NCBI GenBank assembly: GCA_029287595.1
Contig: JARFQU010000224.1
Span: forward strand, 1-64,000
Direction of reading: 5' to 3'
DNA length: 64,000 nt
Source: Halioglobus sp.
GTDB lineage: Bacteria; Pseudomonadota; Gammaproteobacteria; Pseudomonadales; Halieaceae
The notes beneath the pieces were generated by a model. That model did no database searches, had not been told where the DNA came from, and saw only the letters and a program-made list of their open reading frames with translations. Position 1 is the first letter of the stretch, and every line of letters starts with the position of its first letter. Position numbers and translations under genes: made by a program. Shown one piece after another: positions 1-9,232 of the stretch.

Positions 1-2050
1 TACCGCGCACTGCTGCATCACCGGGATTGAGGCGCGCGCGCTCCCTCCCCCGAATCTTGCGCTCACGGCTGGTGCGGGCGTGATCATATTGACTGTGCAG
101 TTGCGTGCGCGGCTGATTGGAAATCATATGCAGTGGATACTGCTGCGCGCGCTTGCCTCCCAGCCACTCGGTATGCTCATACCAGCATGGATGACCGCGA
201 CAATCGTCGTAACCAAAGCTGTCAATATCCTCAGAGAATATCTCGATTTTTCCCGAGGGTGTGCGCAATGGATACCGTGCAGGATCGCGCCGAAACAGCT
301 CCAGAGTGTATTCTGCTTCCGGCAGCTGCTGCGCAACGTCTATCTGCTCGCCCTGCCAGAAGGTCTCGAAATCGGGTAGCTCCACCCCCTTCCCCGCCGC
401 GTTGTCGCGGGTGACAGTGTAAATATGTTGCACCCACTGCATTTCATTTAGGCCTTCCGTGAAGGCTTCTTCGATACCCAGCCTGGAAGCCAGCCCGGCA
501 AACACTTCAAAGTCGCTGCGGGATTCACCAAAGCCGGGGACTATCTGGCGCATCGGCGAAATATACGCATCATAACTACTACCGCCAATATCGTTGCGTT
601 CCAGCGTCGTCTTGCAGGGAAAAACGATATCCGCATGCCGTGCCGATGCGGTCCAGAACGCCTCATTCACGATAATGGTTTCGGGTTTTTCCCAGGCGCG
701 ACGCAGCTCGTTGAGGTCCTGGTGATGGTGGAAGGGATTCCCGCCGGCCCAGTAGATCAGCTTGATCTCCGGATAGGTGAGGTCCTGCCCGTTATACGGG
801 AAGCTGGCACCCGGGTTGTTAAGCATATCCGCGTGGCGCGCCACCGGAATGAACGCATTGGCCGGGGCAGCGCGCTCACCAATCTCCAGACCCAGTGCCC
901 CCATCTTATAGTTTGGCAGGCGGCGGCCGCCGAAGCCGAAATTGTGGATACAGCCATAACCATAGCCAATGCCCGCGCCAGGCACACCAATATGCCCCAG
1001 CATTGCCGCCAGGGTAGTGATCATCCAGTAAGGTTGTTCACCAAACTCTTGACGCTGCAGCGACCAGCTAATCCCCAGCACACTGCGCTCCCTTCCCAGG
1101 CGCAGAGCCAGATCCCGAATATCTTCTGCGGCTATTTCACTAATGGACGACGCCCAGGCGGCATCTTTTGGCTGACCATCCTCCGCTCCCATTAAATACG
1201 GCAGAAACTTGTCAAAACCTACCGTGTATTTATCCAGGAAGTCCTGATCGTGCAGACCTTCGCTCATCAGGGTGTGGGCCAGGCCCAGCATAATCGCGAC
1301 ATCAGATCCCGGTCGACATGGCCACCACTGGGCGTCCAGGTCTTCCAGCACATCGTCTCGCACCGGGCTGACATTAGTGATCCGAACGCCGGCATCCCGG
1401 AGCAGCCGTAATTGCTCCCTGGCAGAGTGACTACCGATACCCCCGGCGTTAACCTGGGTATTCTTGATCGCAGCACCACCAAACAACACCATGGTTTTGG
1501 AATGCGCTGCCACCTCAGCCGGTGTCGGTGCCTCGCGTACTAACTTGAGAAAGGGGATGCCGGTGACCCGCCCCATGATGACTTCGGCAGCTGCGCTGGA
1601 ATAGGTATTGACCGAATCCACATACCCGCCGGCAAGTTTTAGAAAGCGATGCACCTGGCTCTGGGCGTGATGAAAGCGGCCGGCACTGGACCAGCCGTAG
1701 GAGCTACCGTACACGGCATCAGGGCCGTAATTTTCGTGCGTATGTTTGAGGGCATCCGCTGCCAGGCCCAGGGCGACATCCCAGGACACGGGTACAAAGG
1801 CTTCACGCCCGCGACCTGCCCCATCGCTGCTTCTGCCCTTTTCCAGATATCCGGCACGCACCATCGGCTGTGGAATGCGGGCACCCTCATCCAGGGCGTC
1901 AAGCAGTGACTGCCCGATGGGCGTGGGCTCCTTGTCGACCGCGTAGTTCTGCACAGACAACAATTTCTCGCCGTCGGTCTCTACAAGATAATTACCCCAG
2001 TGGGTGCAAGTTGGGACGAGGTACGACCCCCGATTGTTACTGTCTTTCAT
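1..2050 (-). CDS. Molybdopterin-dependent oxidoreductase, DMSO reductase family (partial)
   Basis: About 683 residues are visible; the C-terminus runs off the left edge. The protein reads through as a bis-MGD enzyme of the BisC/TorA/DMSO reductase branch. An N-terminal THWGNY segment (residues 16-21) replaces the cysteine motif that would bind a 4Fe-4S cluster, and NTYSSAAAE near residue 151 puts a serine where DMSO reductase has its Mo ligand. Later segments (GGNPFHHHQDLN, TPSGKIEIFS) are typical. It begins MKDSNNRGSY without a Tat twin-arginine signal, so I infer a cytoplasmic enzyme reducing S- or N-oxides or a related substrate. It follows the MFS gene on the same strand after 164 bp, so the transporter may supply the substrate. 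The exact substrate cannot be read from the sequence. Confidence 0.88.
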   Translation of the reverse strand, partial: MKDSNNRGSYLVPTCTHWGNYLVETDGEKLLSVQNYAVDKEPTPIGQSLLDALDEGARIPQPMVRAGYLEKGRSSDGAGRGREAFVPVSWDVALGLAADALKHTHENYGPDAVYGSSYGWSSAGRFHHAQSQVHRFLKLAGGYVDSVNTYSSAAAEVIMGRVTGIPFLKLVREAPTPAEVAAHSKTMVLFGGAAIKNTQVNAGGIGSHSAREQLRLLRDAGVRITNVSPVRDDVLEDLDAQWWPCRPGSDVAIMLGLAHTLMSEGLHDQDFLDKYTVGFDKFLPYLMGAEDGQPKDAAWASSISEIAAEDIRDLALRLGRERSVLGISWSLQRQEFGEQPYWMITTLAAMLGHIGVPGAGIGYGYGCIHNFGFGGRRLPNYKMGALGLEIGERAAPANAFIPVARHADMLNNPGASFPYNGQDLTYPEIKLIYWAGGNPFHHHQDLNELRRAWEKPETIIVNEAFWTASARHADIVFPCKTTLERNDIGGSSYDAYISPMRQIVPGFGESRSDFEVFAGLASRLGIEEAFTEGLNEMQWVQHIYTVTRDNAAGKGVELPDFETFWQGEQIDVAQQLPEAEYTLELFRRDPARYPLRTPSGKIEIFSEDIDSFGYDDCRGHPCWYEHTEWLGGKRAQQYPLHMISNQPRTQLHSQYDHARTSRERKIRGRERARLNPGDAAVRG

Positions 2051-2214
2051 TGCGGTTGCCCCATCGCTTGTTCCACTCTAGAGGTTGCATCAATCTACGC
2101 AGTCTGTAAAAGGCAATCAGGGCAGTTATACCGTCAGATATGCTGCTAACACGCCGACATAAAGAGAGTGCATTTCTGAACCAGGTTCGACCTGACATTT
2201 TTACAGCCAAACGG

Positions 2215-3474
2215 CTAATCAATAACCTTACGCCCTGTACCAAACAACAGCCAGACGACAATACCTATAAGGTTAAGCACCGCAGCAGAGATGAATCCCC
2301 AGCTGTAGCTGCCGGTGGTATCAACCAGCCAACCGATCATGGGAATCGCTATGATGCCAGGCAGATTGCTTATGGTACCGACCAGGCCGGTAATGAAGCC
2401 GCGGTAGCGCGGCGCTATCTCCATAATGGCGGGGTCGGCCCCGGAGTAACAGCAGGCCAGGGCCGCCATGGCGCAACACGTGGCCAGCAGCGCCATCAAC
2501 GCAGAATCCGCCAGGGGAATCAGAAGAAGAAACACCATGGAGCCCGCCAGGCCTGCCACTTGCATCGACTTGCGCACAAAATCCAGCGCCCTGCCCCTGG
2601 CCAGCAAACCATCGGAAAAACCACTGGCGACATAGAGCATCAACGACATGGCGATCCAGGGCAGCGCGGCAAACAAGCCAGATCCAGCCAGTGAAATACC
2701 CTGCACCGTACTGAAATAGCTTGGCAACCAGGCCAGGAACACATAAACCATCCACAGGGCGCAGAACTTGTTGACGATAATGGCCCAGACTGCCGGGTGG
2801 GTGAGAATACGCCTGACCGGCACCACCAATGGACCGTCCGACTCAGACGCCGGGTCACGCAACAATTCCTTTTCCTCATCGCTGATACGTGGGTGAGATT
2901 CAGGCGTTTCATGGGACGTCATAAGCCAATACACGGCCCAGACCAGCCCCAGCAGCCCAAATACGTAGAATGCGGATTGCCAACCAAAGTTCTCCACCAA
3001 CACCCCACTGAGCATCAAGCCACCTGGTGCGCCGATGGTTGCGCCACTGACCACGATGGCCAGCAGCCGCGAGCGCTCCGCGGGAGGTGACCAGCGGCCC
3101 AGAAATGCATAGGTTGCAGGCACCGCAAAACCCTCGGCAACTCCCAGGCCAACGCGGGCGGCGATCAAAGCGCTGAAGGAAGCCCCTGCTGCGGTGGGCG
3201 TCAACAGGGTGAATACGGAGAAAGCCATTACCGACCACCCCATAACGCGCACCGCACCAAAACGATCCACTAACCAGCCCCCCAGCAGTTGGGAACCGAT
3301 ATACCCCAAAAACACCGACCCCATGACCAGGCCCTTGGTCGTCTCGTCCCAGCCAAACTCGACCTGCATGGGGATAGACGCCACTGACATATTGACGCGG
3401 TCCGCATAGCTGAGGAACCAGGCCATGGCCAGGGTGATCATTATTGGAAGCCTTAGAGACGTACTTTTCGACAA
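2215..3474 (-). CDS. MFS transporter, ACS (anion:cation symporter)-like
   Basis: 419 residues with about twelve hydrophobic segments. LSYADRVNMSVA after TM1 and the loop DRFGAVRVMGW after TM2 match the anion:cation symporter branch of the major facilitator superfamily (hexuronate, galactonate and phthalate carriers). It should sit in the inner membrane and import an organic anion by cation symport. The frame opens with TTG at 3474; the first ATG (3441) would start right at TM1, so the TTG start, which leaves a short basic N-terminus, seems better but is uncertain. It lies upstream of the molybdoenzyme on the same strand and diverges from the DsbA-like gene, with about 200 bp between them. Confidence 0.85.
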   Translation of the reverse strand: MSKSTSLRLPIMITLAMAWFLSYADRVNMSVASIPMQVEFGWDETTKGLVMGSVFLGYIGSQLLGGWLVDRFGAVRVMGWSVMAFSVFTLLTPTAAGASFSALIAARVGLGVAEGFAVPATYAFLGRWSPPAERSRLLAIVVSGATIGAPGGLMLSGVLVENFGWQSAFYVFGLLGLVWAVYWLMTSHETPESHPRISDEEKELLRDPASESDGPLVVPVRRILTHPAVWAIIVNKFCALWMVYVFLAWLPSYFSTVQGISLAGSGLFAALPWIAMSLMLYVASGFSDGLLARGRALDFVRKSMQVAGLAGSMVFLLLIPLADSALMALLATCCAMAALACCYSGADPAIMEIAPRYRGFITGLVGTISNLPGIIAIPMIGWLVDTTGSYSWGFISAAVLNLIGIVVWLLFGTGRKVID

Positions 3475-3520
3475 GGACTGAACTCAGTTTGCACTACTGC
3501 AACAATAATGCGCGCGCAGA

Positions 3521-3531
3521 ACCGGTCCGGT
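3521..3531. promoter_or_regulatory. Short dyad in the MFS/DsbA divergent region
   Basis: A perfect inverted repeat, ACCGG-t-CCGGT, lies 47 bp upstream of the MFS start and well upstream of the DsbA-like start. It could be a repressor site, but the arms are only five bases long. Confidence 0.2.
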
Positions 3532-3675
3532 AATGGCAATTCGGGCACTTGAGGGTGCATCCACCAGGGCACCCACAGCCATGACAACGAAGAACCAAGG
3601 CAGCCACCCTACAGATCCTTGCTGTGGGCGGAACAGTATTCGCCTATACTCCGCATCTCCTATCGGGAATGTTTT

Positions 3676-4311
3676 ATGTCCGCAAACCCAGCCGCAATTC
3701 TGTACCACGTCCACGACCCCATGTGCAGTTGGTGCTGGGGTTTCCGTAGGGTATGGGATCAGTTGCGCGAGTCGTTACCGGAATCGGTAAAAGTGGCAAA
3801 TGTAGTGGGCGGGCTGGCAGCAGACAACGACGACCCCATGCCACTGGAACAGCAGAAAACTATATCCGGCTACTGGTCCGATGTCGCCGAGCAGACAGGC
3901 GCTCAATTCAATTTTGATTTCTGGAAGGTCTGCCAGCCACGTCGCTCCACCTACCCCGCTTGCCGCGCGGTGCTGGCGGCCGCCATCCAGCAGGCGGAAC
4001 AGGCCATGATAGACGCCATCCAGCAGGCTTATTATTTGCGCGCCATGAACACCTCGGATAACAGTACGTTGATCACATTGGCAAAAGAAATCGGGTTGGA
4101 CGCAGAACGCTTCGCCGCGGATCTGATCAGCCCGGCAATACAGGCAGAGCTGGAAAAGAATTTTGCTTTGCGCCAAAAAATAGGCGTCTACAGTTTTCCT
4201 TCACTGGTGCTGGCCCAGGGCGAAGTCTTTTTACCCATTGCGGTGGACTATCAGGATTACCACACCAGCCAGGATGTCATTAACCAGGCTATGGAATGTA
4301 ATCCTGAATAA
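3676..4311 (+). CDS. DsbA-family thioredoxin-fold protein (FrnE-like)
   Basis: 211 residues. The N-terminal active site HDPMCSWCWGF has the CxxC pair at C17 and C20, followed by a helical insertion and a C-terminal YSFPSLVL segment that supplies the cis-proline of thioredoxin folds. No signal peptide is present, so it should work in the cytoplasm as a dithiol-disulfide oxidoreductase or a glutathione-S-transferase-kappa/FrnE-type isomerase. The frame is open upstream to a TTG at 3619, but the ATG at 3676 has a GGGA box eight bases before it and starts just ahead of the first beta strand, so I use it. It is a single-gene unit on the plus strand. Confidence 0.8.
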   Translation: MSANPAAILYHVHDPMCSWCWGFRRVWDQLRESLPESVKVANVVGGLAADNDDPMPLEQQKTISGYWSDVAEQTGAQFNFDFWKVCQPRRSTYPACRAVLAAAIQQAEQAMIDAIQQAYYLRAMNTSDNSTLITLAKEIGLDAERFAADLISPAIQAELEKNFALRQKIGVYSFPSLVLAQGEVFLPIAVDYQDYHTSQDVINQAMECNPE

Positions 4312-4379
4312 TGCCCTTGTAGGTCATACCAGGAAAGCTTACCGCTGCCGGTGAAAGTTTGCCGTCGAGGTCATTGCGT

Positions 4380-4490
4380 GTCCTATCACTCAGGCAAAAG
4401 GCAATTGAACAACCTTGTATGATTAATGGCGGGACGAAGTTTCAGTAAAAACTGCAGCAAGACGTTTATCACGTGTCCAGAGGCTGGCCT
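4380..4490. repeat. 111-bp direct repeat, copy 1 (vapC tail)
   Basis: Matches 9233-9343 at 110 of 111 positions in the same orientation. The single difference is G (here) versus A in 'cacRtgtc'. Similarity stops abruptly at both ends. The repeat carries the last 22 codons and stop of a vapC-type gene plus 43 bp downstream of it. Confidence 0.95.
4423..4490 (-). pseudogene. vapC 3'-end remnant
   Basis: Within repeat copy 1 the minus strand still encodes the C-terminus of a PIN-domain toxin and its TAA stop. The N-terminal five sixths of the gene are absent; the preceding sequence is unrelated and no start exists. Here the motif reads LWTRDKRL, the usual PIN form with arginine, whereas the intact vapC at 9276-9635 has cysteine at that position. 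The remnant is therefore not simply an identical copy of the present toxin. It ends 14 bp from the stop of the phosphatase gene. Confidence 0.75.
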
Positions 4491-4503
4491 TTGCAGAGTC
4501 GGC

Positions 4504-5577
4504 TCATGGAACGGTGTATTCGAACTGTGTATGACCACTCACATCGACAGCTTTAAGCACAATTTCCGGAGTTTCTGCCCAGCTAATTTCCACCAGGCCA
4601 AAGTTAATATCAACAAAAGGGCCAGCGACACGGTATCGGTTCGGCGCCTGTGGGTACACCTTGTTAACGTGGGTGAGGCCACTGGAACTGAAATCGATTA
4701 TGCCAACGGAATCTACTGTGGTTGCGGACACTTCTGAAAAATGGACATTCCCCGACAGCAGGACAGATTTGCCATCCGCCACCGCCACAAATTGCAGCAA
4801 GCGCTCGCGCTCCAGCGGATAGTTGCCCCACTCGTCCATGCCCTTTTCATCGGCCACTATTTGCCCGCTGGAAGCGATCAGGCGGACCTGGGCAGGGCGC
4901 TGTAGCTCACGCTCCAACCACTGCCATTGGGACGAACCCAGCAGCGTTACTTCTGGGTCAACATTGGGTGCGAACTTCCCAAGACTGCCCCCGGAACCTT
5001 CCGGTCGCTGGGCGAGAACAGGCGGACTCTTGAATGTCCGTGTGTCCAGCAGAATGATCTGCACTTTTTTTCCTTCGGGACCAAATATGCCGGAACTGTA
5101 CACGCCCGCACGGCGGCGTCTCTCGGACCCGTCGGGCTCACCAAAAAAATCAAGGAAAATTTGCGCGGAAGCTTCCTTCAAAGGAAACTCTTCCCCGGCC
5201 CCGTAATGCCCGTAATCATGGTTATCCCAGGTGGCCATAATCGGCACGCGCGAGGACAGGTATTTCCAATCGGGATTATCGGCTAACACTTTCCACTCAC
5301 GTTGTAGCGACTCAGCCGTTACCGGGTAGGACTTCTCACCGTCGTAGTCACCATAAATTGCATCACCCAGGGACAAGTAGACATCTGGCCGTGACGCCAC
5401 GACTGCGCGCAAGACAGGTTGTTTCTCCCATTGGAATGCGCAAGAACCGAAAGCGATACGGGTGAAAGCCCGACCACCGGACTGGGGTTGCGTCACGGCT
5501 GCGCCGGCAGTGCTGGCAGTGCTGGCAGTGCTGGCAAACAATGAATACGCGAGGATTATCGCTCTGGTCAGTTTCAT
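4504..5577 (-). CDS. PhoD-like alkaline phosphatase / metallophosphoesterase
   Basis: 357 residues with an N-terminal signal peptide (hydrophobic stretch to about residue 27), so probably periplasmic or secreted. Features of the PhoD family are FGSCAFQW near the mature N-terminus, SLGDAIYGDYDG (first metal-binding Asp cluster), ATWDNHDYGHYG (second cluster with Asn-His-Asp), LLDTRTFK, and a late SGNVHFSE with a metal-ligand His. These enzymes hydrolyse phosphate mono- or diesters with Ca/Fe cofactors. The ATG at 5577 is preferred over ATG 5583 because GGGATA then has better spacing. The signal peptide contains an in-frame 9-bp tandem repeat. It follows the OprB-type porin gene by 27 bp on the same strand, probably as one unit. 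Confidence 0.85.
   Translation of the reverse strand: MKLTRAIILAYSLFASTASTASTAGAAVTQPQSGGRAFTRIAFGSCAFQWEKQPVLRAVVASRPDVYLSLGDAIYGDYDGEKSYPVTAESLQREWKVLADNPDWKYLSSRVPIMATWDNHDYGHYGAGEEFPLKEASAQIFLDFFGEPDGSERRRRAGVYSSGIFGPEGKKVQIILLDTRTFKSPPVLAQRPEGSGGSLGKFAPNVDPEVTLLGSSQWQWLERELQRPAQVRLIASSGQIVADEKGMDEWGNYPLERERLLQFVAVADGKSVLLSGNVHFSEVSATTVDSVGIIDFSSSGLTHVNKVYPQAPNRYRVAGPFVDINFGLVEISWAETPEIVLKAVDVSGHTQFEYTVP
5506..5532. repeat. 9-bp tandem repeat in the signal peptide
   Basis: Three perfect copies of ggcagtgct followed by a partial fourth. On the coding strand they give an alternating Ala-Ser-Thr run in the PhoD signal peptide. Gain or loss of a unit keeps the frame. Confidence 0.9.
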
Positions 5578-5604
5578 TATCATTATCCCACTAGAAAAAT
5601 CAGT

Positions 5605-6888
5605 TCACAGCGCGAAGCGACCGCGTACCGTCCACACATGAATATTATCCTCGACAGGGTTCAGCGCAGGATCCTTCAGGTACTGGTAATCGCCGGTCAG
5701 GGCAAAACGCGGGCTCACCTGCCAGCGATAAAACATCTCGAGCGTGTATTGATCATCAAGACCCGGGCCGAACGACAGGTCGTTTACCTCGCCCCAGTTA
5801 ACGGCTGCGCCAAACAAATCGCCCGGCACAGCGGTACTCGGGTCCGGCCTGAAACCGAAACCAGCGCTAATGGACCTGGACAAAAGAGAACCCGAATCAT
5901 CCGTGTAACCGGCGCGTAAAAACGGCATGAACTGGTTGCTATAGTAGCGGGACCAGGAAAAGTTGGCGCCCCAGCCACTGGGGGTTCCCGCTTCATCTCG
6001 CGAATCCACATGCCACACGGTCAGGTGAACGTTATCCAGCGCAATGCGCGAGTGCGAGGACGTATGGCCCACCTCGATGCTGCTGAAATATTCTTTGTCA
6101 TCAAAAAAAGTATCAAAGCCATCGCCAATATCAGTGGGATCGGAGTTTTTATCGACCAGGCTGGCAATCACATAGGTATTGTTGCTGAAGAGGTGTCCAG
6201 CGGCGGCACCCAATGCAGCATCGTTAGGCAGGTCGATAGCCGCAGAACCGGTTGAAAACGCCAGATTCATAAAATGCATCCAGGGGCTGGCCATGCCATA
6301 AACATCGATAAAATCGGTGGCATCGAGAAAACCGCCCAGCAGCACGGTCTTGCCGCTGTTTAAACTCTGGCGCCAGTACAAGTTTGTAAAACGGTTGCCC
6401 TGGTCGCTGAAAGGCGGCTCGCTCAGCCCCGCGTAACCGACACTACCGATAAAGAAATCGCCTGGAGCGGGGTCGCCGTAGTCATGGCGATTCTCCACCT
6501 TGTAGACAATTCCGCCGGAAGAGGTCTCGCCATCACCCGTCAGGTTCCAGCGACCGTATATACGCACCATACCGCCGCTGGCTGAGTGATCCGCCCCGGG
6601 TAAAACATCGCTGGCATGCATGCTGACGGCTGAGTAGTCCGCGCCTATGCCAAAGCCGTGCTTTTCATCCAGGTTATCCTGCCATCCTTCCAACGGCCCA
6701 AACAAACGGGTCTGGAAGGAACTGCCCTTTTCTTCCCTGTCAGTCTCCAGCTGACGTTCCACTGTGTCGGGACCACCGAATGCTGGACTATCTTCGGCAA
6801 CTGCGTGGAGGCTGAGAGCTCCCGGAAAGACCAGGATGCTACAGCCAATCACCAAGGACCGAAGCTTACTGATTATTACTTTTGTCAT
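5605..6888 (-). CDS. OprB-family carbohydrate-selective porin
   Basis: 427 residues: a signal peptide ending near LHAVA (about residue 31), then the OprB-style opening FQTRLFGPLEGWQDNL and many alternating aromatic/polar beta strands (for example GGMVRIYGRWNL, YTLEMFYRWQVSPRFALTGDYQYL). It ends RGRFAL, close to the terminal-aromatic rule for outer-membrane barrels. It should be an outer-membrane barrel admitting small neutral solutes. The phosphatase gene lies directly downstream, and an amidohydrolase with a signal peptide is upstream, which suggests an envelope-located scavenging set. The solute is unknown. Confidence 0.8.
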   Translation of the reverse strand: MTKVIISKLRSLVIGCSILVFPGALSLHAVAEDSPAFGGPDTVERQLETDREEKGSSFQTRLFGPLEGWQDNLDEKHGFGIGADYSAVSMHASDVLPGADHSASGGMVRIYGRWNLTGDGETSSGGIVYKVENRHDYGDPAPGDFFIGSVGYAGLSEPPFSDQGNRFTNLYWRQSLNSGKTVLLGGFLDATDFIDVYGMASPWMHFMNLAFSTGSAAIDLPNDAALGAAAGHLFSNNTYVIASLVDKNSDPTDIGDGFDTFFDDKEYFSSIEVGHTSSHSRIALDNVHLTVWHVDSRDEAGTPSGWGANFSWSRYYSNQFMPFLRAGYTDDSGSLLSRSISAGFGFRPDPSTAVPGDLFGAAVNWGEVNDLSFGPGLDDQYTLEMFYRWQVSPRFALTGDYQYLKDPALNPVEDNIHVWTVRGRFAL

Positions 6889-7081
6889 ATCGTGCGAAAA
6901 TTCTCATCATCGCCCTCGATCCCCCCAGGTACGGGGAAAAGATCCACCCCAGGCATTCAGCACACCTGCGCCATCGCTGTTATATCGGGCGGTTGATTGA
7001 TCAGTACCTGAATAATTGGATTTCTATGAACCTGGGCCTGCTCCCCTGAAAGTAGACAGGCACTGGTTCAGCCTGCATCTG

Positions 7082-8464
7082 TTACTTCAGTGTATTCTTA
7101 TAAACCACACCATCTTTCATGATTAGAACAATGCCTGCCGGGCTATCCGGTGGGGTCGGCGCGTCGAACCATTTCGGATGGGCTCCAAGGGTAGAGAGGT
7201 CTTTTAGTGGGTTCCCGTCAACAAGCAAAATGTCGGCATAGGCGCCCTCTTCGATAACACCGAGCTTGCCATCAGGGTATGGGTTCATAAATTCCCCGGT
7301 CATTGCGGCAATTTCACCACCAACCGAGGTCATGGCTACCAGCGCGGTGTGGTTGTCAAAGAAATCGCCGTTCAGGAACTGCTCGTGGTGAATCTGTTTG
7401 TTGCATTCTTCAACTGATCCCACGCAATCGGTATGGAATCCACGCTTGGCCGGGCATTGGCGCATATTGTCCATGTAATCCTCGAAAGCAATTTGCGCTG
7501 ATTGAGCTTTACGCAGGCTAGCCGGCACGTTCTTTACCGCTGGAATATCCATAAGACCCGGTATAAATGCGGTTAGATTGGTTGTGATATAGGCCCCCTT
7601 TTTCTCCATCAGCTTGCCGATTTCGCAGTCGTACATAAAGCCATGTTCAAGGGATTTCACGCCCGCCTCAAGTGCACCGATCATCGACTCACGCTTGTAA
7701 GAGTGCGCCATCACGTAGGAGCCATACTGCTCCGCAATTTCTACAGCAGCATTGATTTCATCGGCCGTGCGACCATCCATCTGCCAGGGGTCGAATGCTG
7801 AAACTACGCCCCCTGATTGCATCACCTTAAGTTGGGAGGCCCCCATCCTGAAGTTATTCCTGGCAGCCTTTAGCACCTCGTTACGGCCGTCGGCCTCGAC
7901 CGCCATGTTCAACCGGGACATGTTGGAACTCTCCCCAATCGGTGCGGTGTAGTTGGCAAAGTCGGCGTGACCACCGCGGCCACCAATAAAGGCAGCAGAC
8001 GGATAGTAGCGGGGACCAGGAATCATCCCGCTGTTGATCGCTCGTTGGAGCCCGCCGTTACCACCACCGGCATCACGGAGCGTGGTGAAACCCTGGTTCA
8101 AATACATTTCCGCCATCTTGGTGCCATGAATAGCGAAGTCTTCCCAGGTTGACGTGCCCTCCATCGCTGGCAGCGAGGGGCCCATAAGCATCAGGTGGGC
8201 GTGATTCTCTATCATGCCGGGCATCAATGTGCGGCCCTTGCCATCGACTACCGTCGCCCCTTCATCGACTGACAGTCCCTTGCCAATTTTGCCAATGAGA
8301 TTGCCCTCCACTAGCACATCCATGCCCTTCGCCAGTTTGTCGCTGGTGCCATCGAATATATTGACGTTCTTGAACAACACCTTATCTGCTGCCATCACTG
8401 GCAACGCAAAAATCGCCACCAGTAATACCACAATATTTGACAAGCCCCCCGAAAGCTTCCGCAT
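7082..8464 (-). CDS. Secreted metal-dependent amidohydrolase (imidazolonepropionase/prolidase-like)
   Basis: 460 residues with a clear signal peptide ending LPVMA-ADK (about residue 25). The amidohydrolase barrel shows MIENHAHLM with metal ligands H88 and H90, then VMAHSYKRE and KSLEHGFMYD with further His ligands, and HTDCVGS, the usual region of the catalytic Asp. The C-terminus returns to the composite beta domain (GVIEEGAYADILLVDGNPLKD). Relatives hydrolyse cyclic amides or Xaa-Pro dipeptides; the substrate here is unknown. ATG 8464 has GGAGAG five bases upstream; a GTG twelve bases earlier lies in that ribosome-binding site and is rejected as the start. A 17-bp dyad sits about 46 bp upstream. 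Confidence 0.85.
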   Translation of the reverse strand: MRKLSGGLSNIVVLLVAIFALPVMAADKVLFKNVNIFDGTSDKLAKGMDVLVEGNLIGKIGKGLSVDEGATVVDGKGRTLMPGMIENHAHLMLMGPSLPAMEGTSTWEDFAIHGTKMAEMYLNQGFTTLRDAGGGNGGLQRAINSGMIPGPRYYPSAAFIGGRGGHADFANYTAPIGESSNMSRLNMAVEADGRNEVLKAARNNFRMGASQLKVMQSGGVVSAFDPWQMDGRTADEINAAVEIAEQYGSYVMAHSYKRESMIGALEAGVKSLEHGFMYDCEIGKLMEKKGAYITTNLTAFIPGLMDIPAVKNVPASLRKAQSAQIAFEDYMDNMRQCPAKRGFHTDCVGSVEECNKQIHHEQFLNGDFFDNHTALVAMTSVGGEIAAMTGEFMNPYPDGKLGVIEEGAYADILLVDGNPLKDLSTLGAHPKWFDAPTPPDSPAGIVLIMKDGVVYKNTLK

Positions 8465-8509
8465 AGTTCTCTCCACTTCAATTAGTTATAATTTGTTGCT
8501 CCAAAAAGG

Positions 8510-8526
8510 GAGCATTAGTAATGCTC
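8510..8526. promoter_or_regulatory. 17-bp perfect dyad upstream of the amidohydrolase
   Basis: GAGCATTA-G-TAATGCTC is an uninterrupted inverted repeat with eight-base arms, centred 54 bp before the amidohydrolase ATG. Size and place suit a dimeric repressor or activator. A second small hairpin (GCTCC/GGAGC, 8498-8513) overlaps its left arm. Confidence 0.5.
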
Positions 8527-8656
8527 ATCTTAACTTAGTAGTATTTAAGTCGTTATAGTAACTTCATAAAACTGAACGACCTCGTTGCCTTTATAGCTAC
8601 ATGCTTTTATCTAGTGGCTTTGCAGTTTCCGCCAAGGTAGGCCTGGATTAAATGCA

Positions 8657-9076
8657 TTAGTGCGGCAGTGAACCGGCCGGCAACGCAGGCAGCCACAGCA
8701 TAAAGTGAACATCAGCTACCTTGTCACGCAGCTTTTTCGCTTCCTTGAATTTCGGCGAGTTTAAGAAGGCCATCAATCCCTCGTGTGAATCATAACGCTC
8801 AATAAAATACAGTCCTTCGGTTGGCGGTATACCTTCTATCATCCTGGGTTCCGCGAAAGCCAGGGGCACGTAGCCGCCGAATCTACCCGCCAGAGGGCCA
8901 GCTACCGCCTGATATTCAGGCAAACGCTCTGGATCAGTAATGGTTACTGCACCAACCAGGTAGACAGATGAATCGGGCGGGGAAGTTTTCGCCAGGTTGC
9001 CGGTGACCAATGCGGTCACCAGAACACTGGCTGCAATGATGGTCCAATAAACTATATGTAGCCTGGTTGATTTCAT
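8657..9076 (-). CDS. Membrane-anchored DUF1330-like protein
   Basis: 139 residues. One N-terminal transmembrane segment (about residues 8-27, IVYWTIIAASVLVTALVTG) precedes a ferredoxin-like alpha/beta domain of the DUF1330/NIPSNAP type: VYLVGAVTITDPERLPEY, then EGIPPTEGLYFIERYDSHEGLMAFLNSPKF. The family has no settled biochemical role. The domain probably faces the periplasm. It is on the same strand as the amidohydrolase, 192 bp upstream of it, and lies inside the segment bounded by the 111-bp repeats. Confidence 0.65.
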   Translation of the reverse strand: MKSTRLHIVYWTIIAASVLVTALVTGNLAKTSPPDSSVYLVGAVTITDPERLPEYQAVAGPLAGRFGGYVPLAFAEPRMIEGIPPTEGLYFIERYDSHEGLMAFLNSPKFKEAKKLRDKVADVHFMLWLPALPAGSLPH

Positions 9077-9232
9077 CTAAACACCCATTAATCGGTGAAG
9101 AGCTGCAATTCGAATAACTTTCGCCAAGTGACCCGCACTAAACCGCCATCGATTGTCATACTGGACTATGCACTGCACTTGGGAAGAGTGGCTTAGCAAT
9201 ACGGGCAAATGAACAGACTGGCGAACGCCCTC

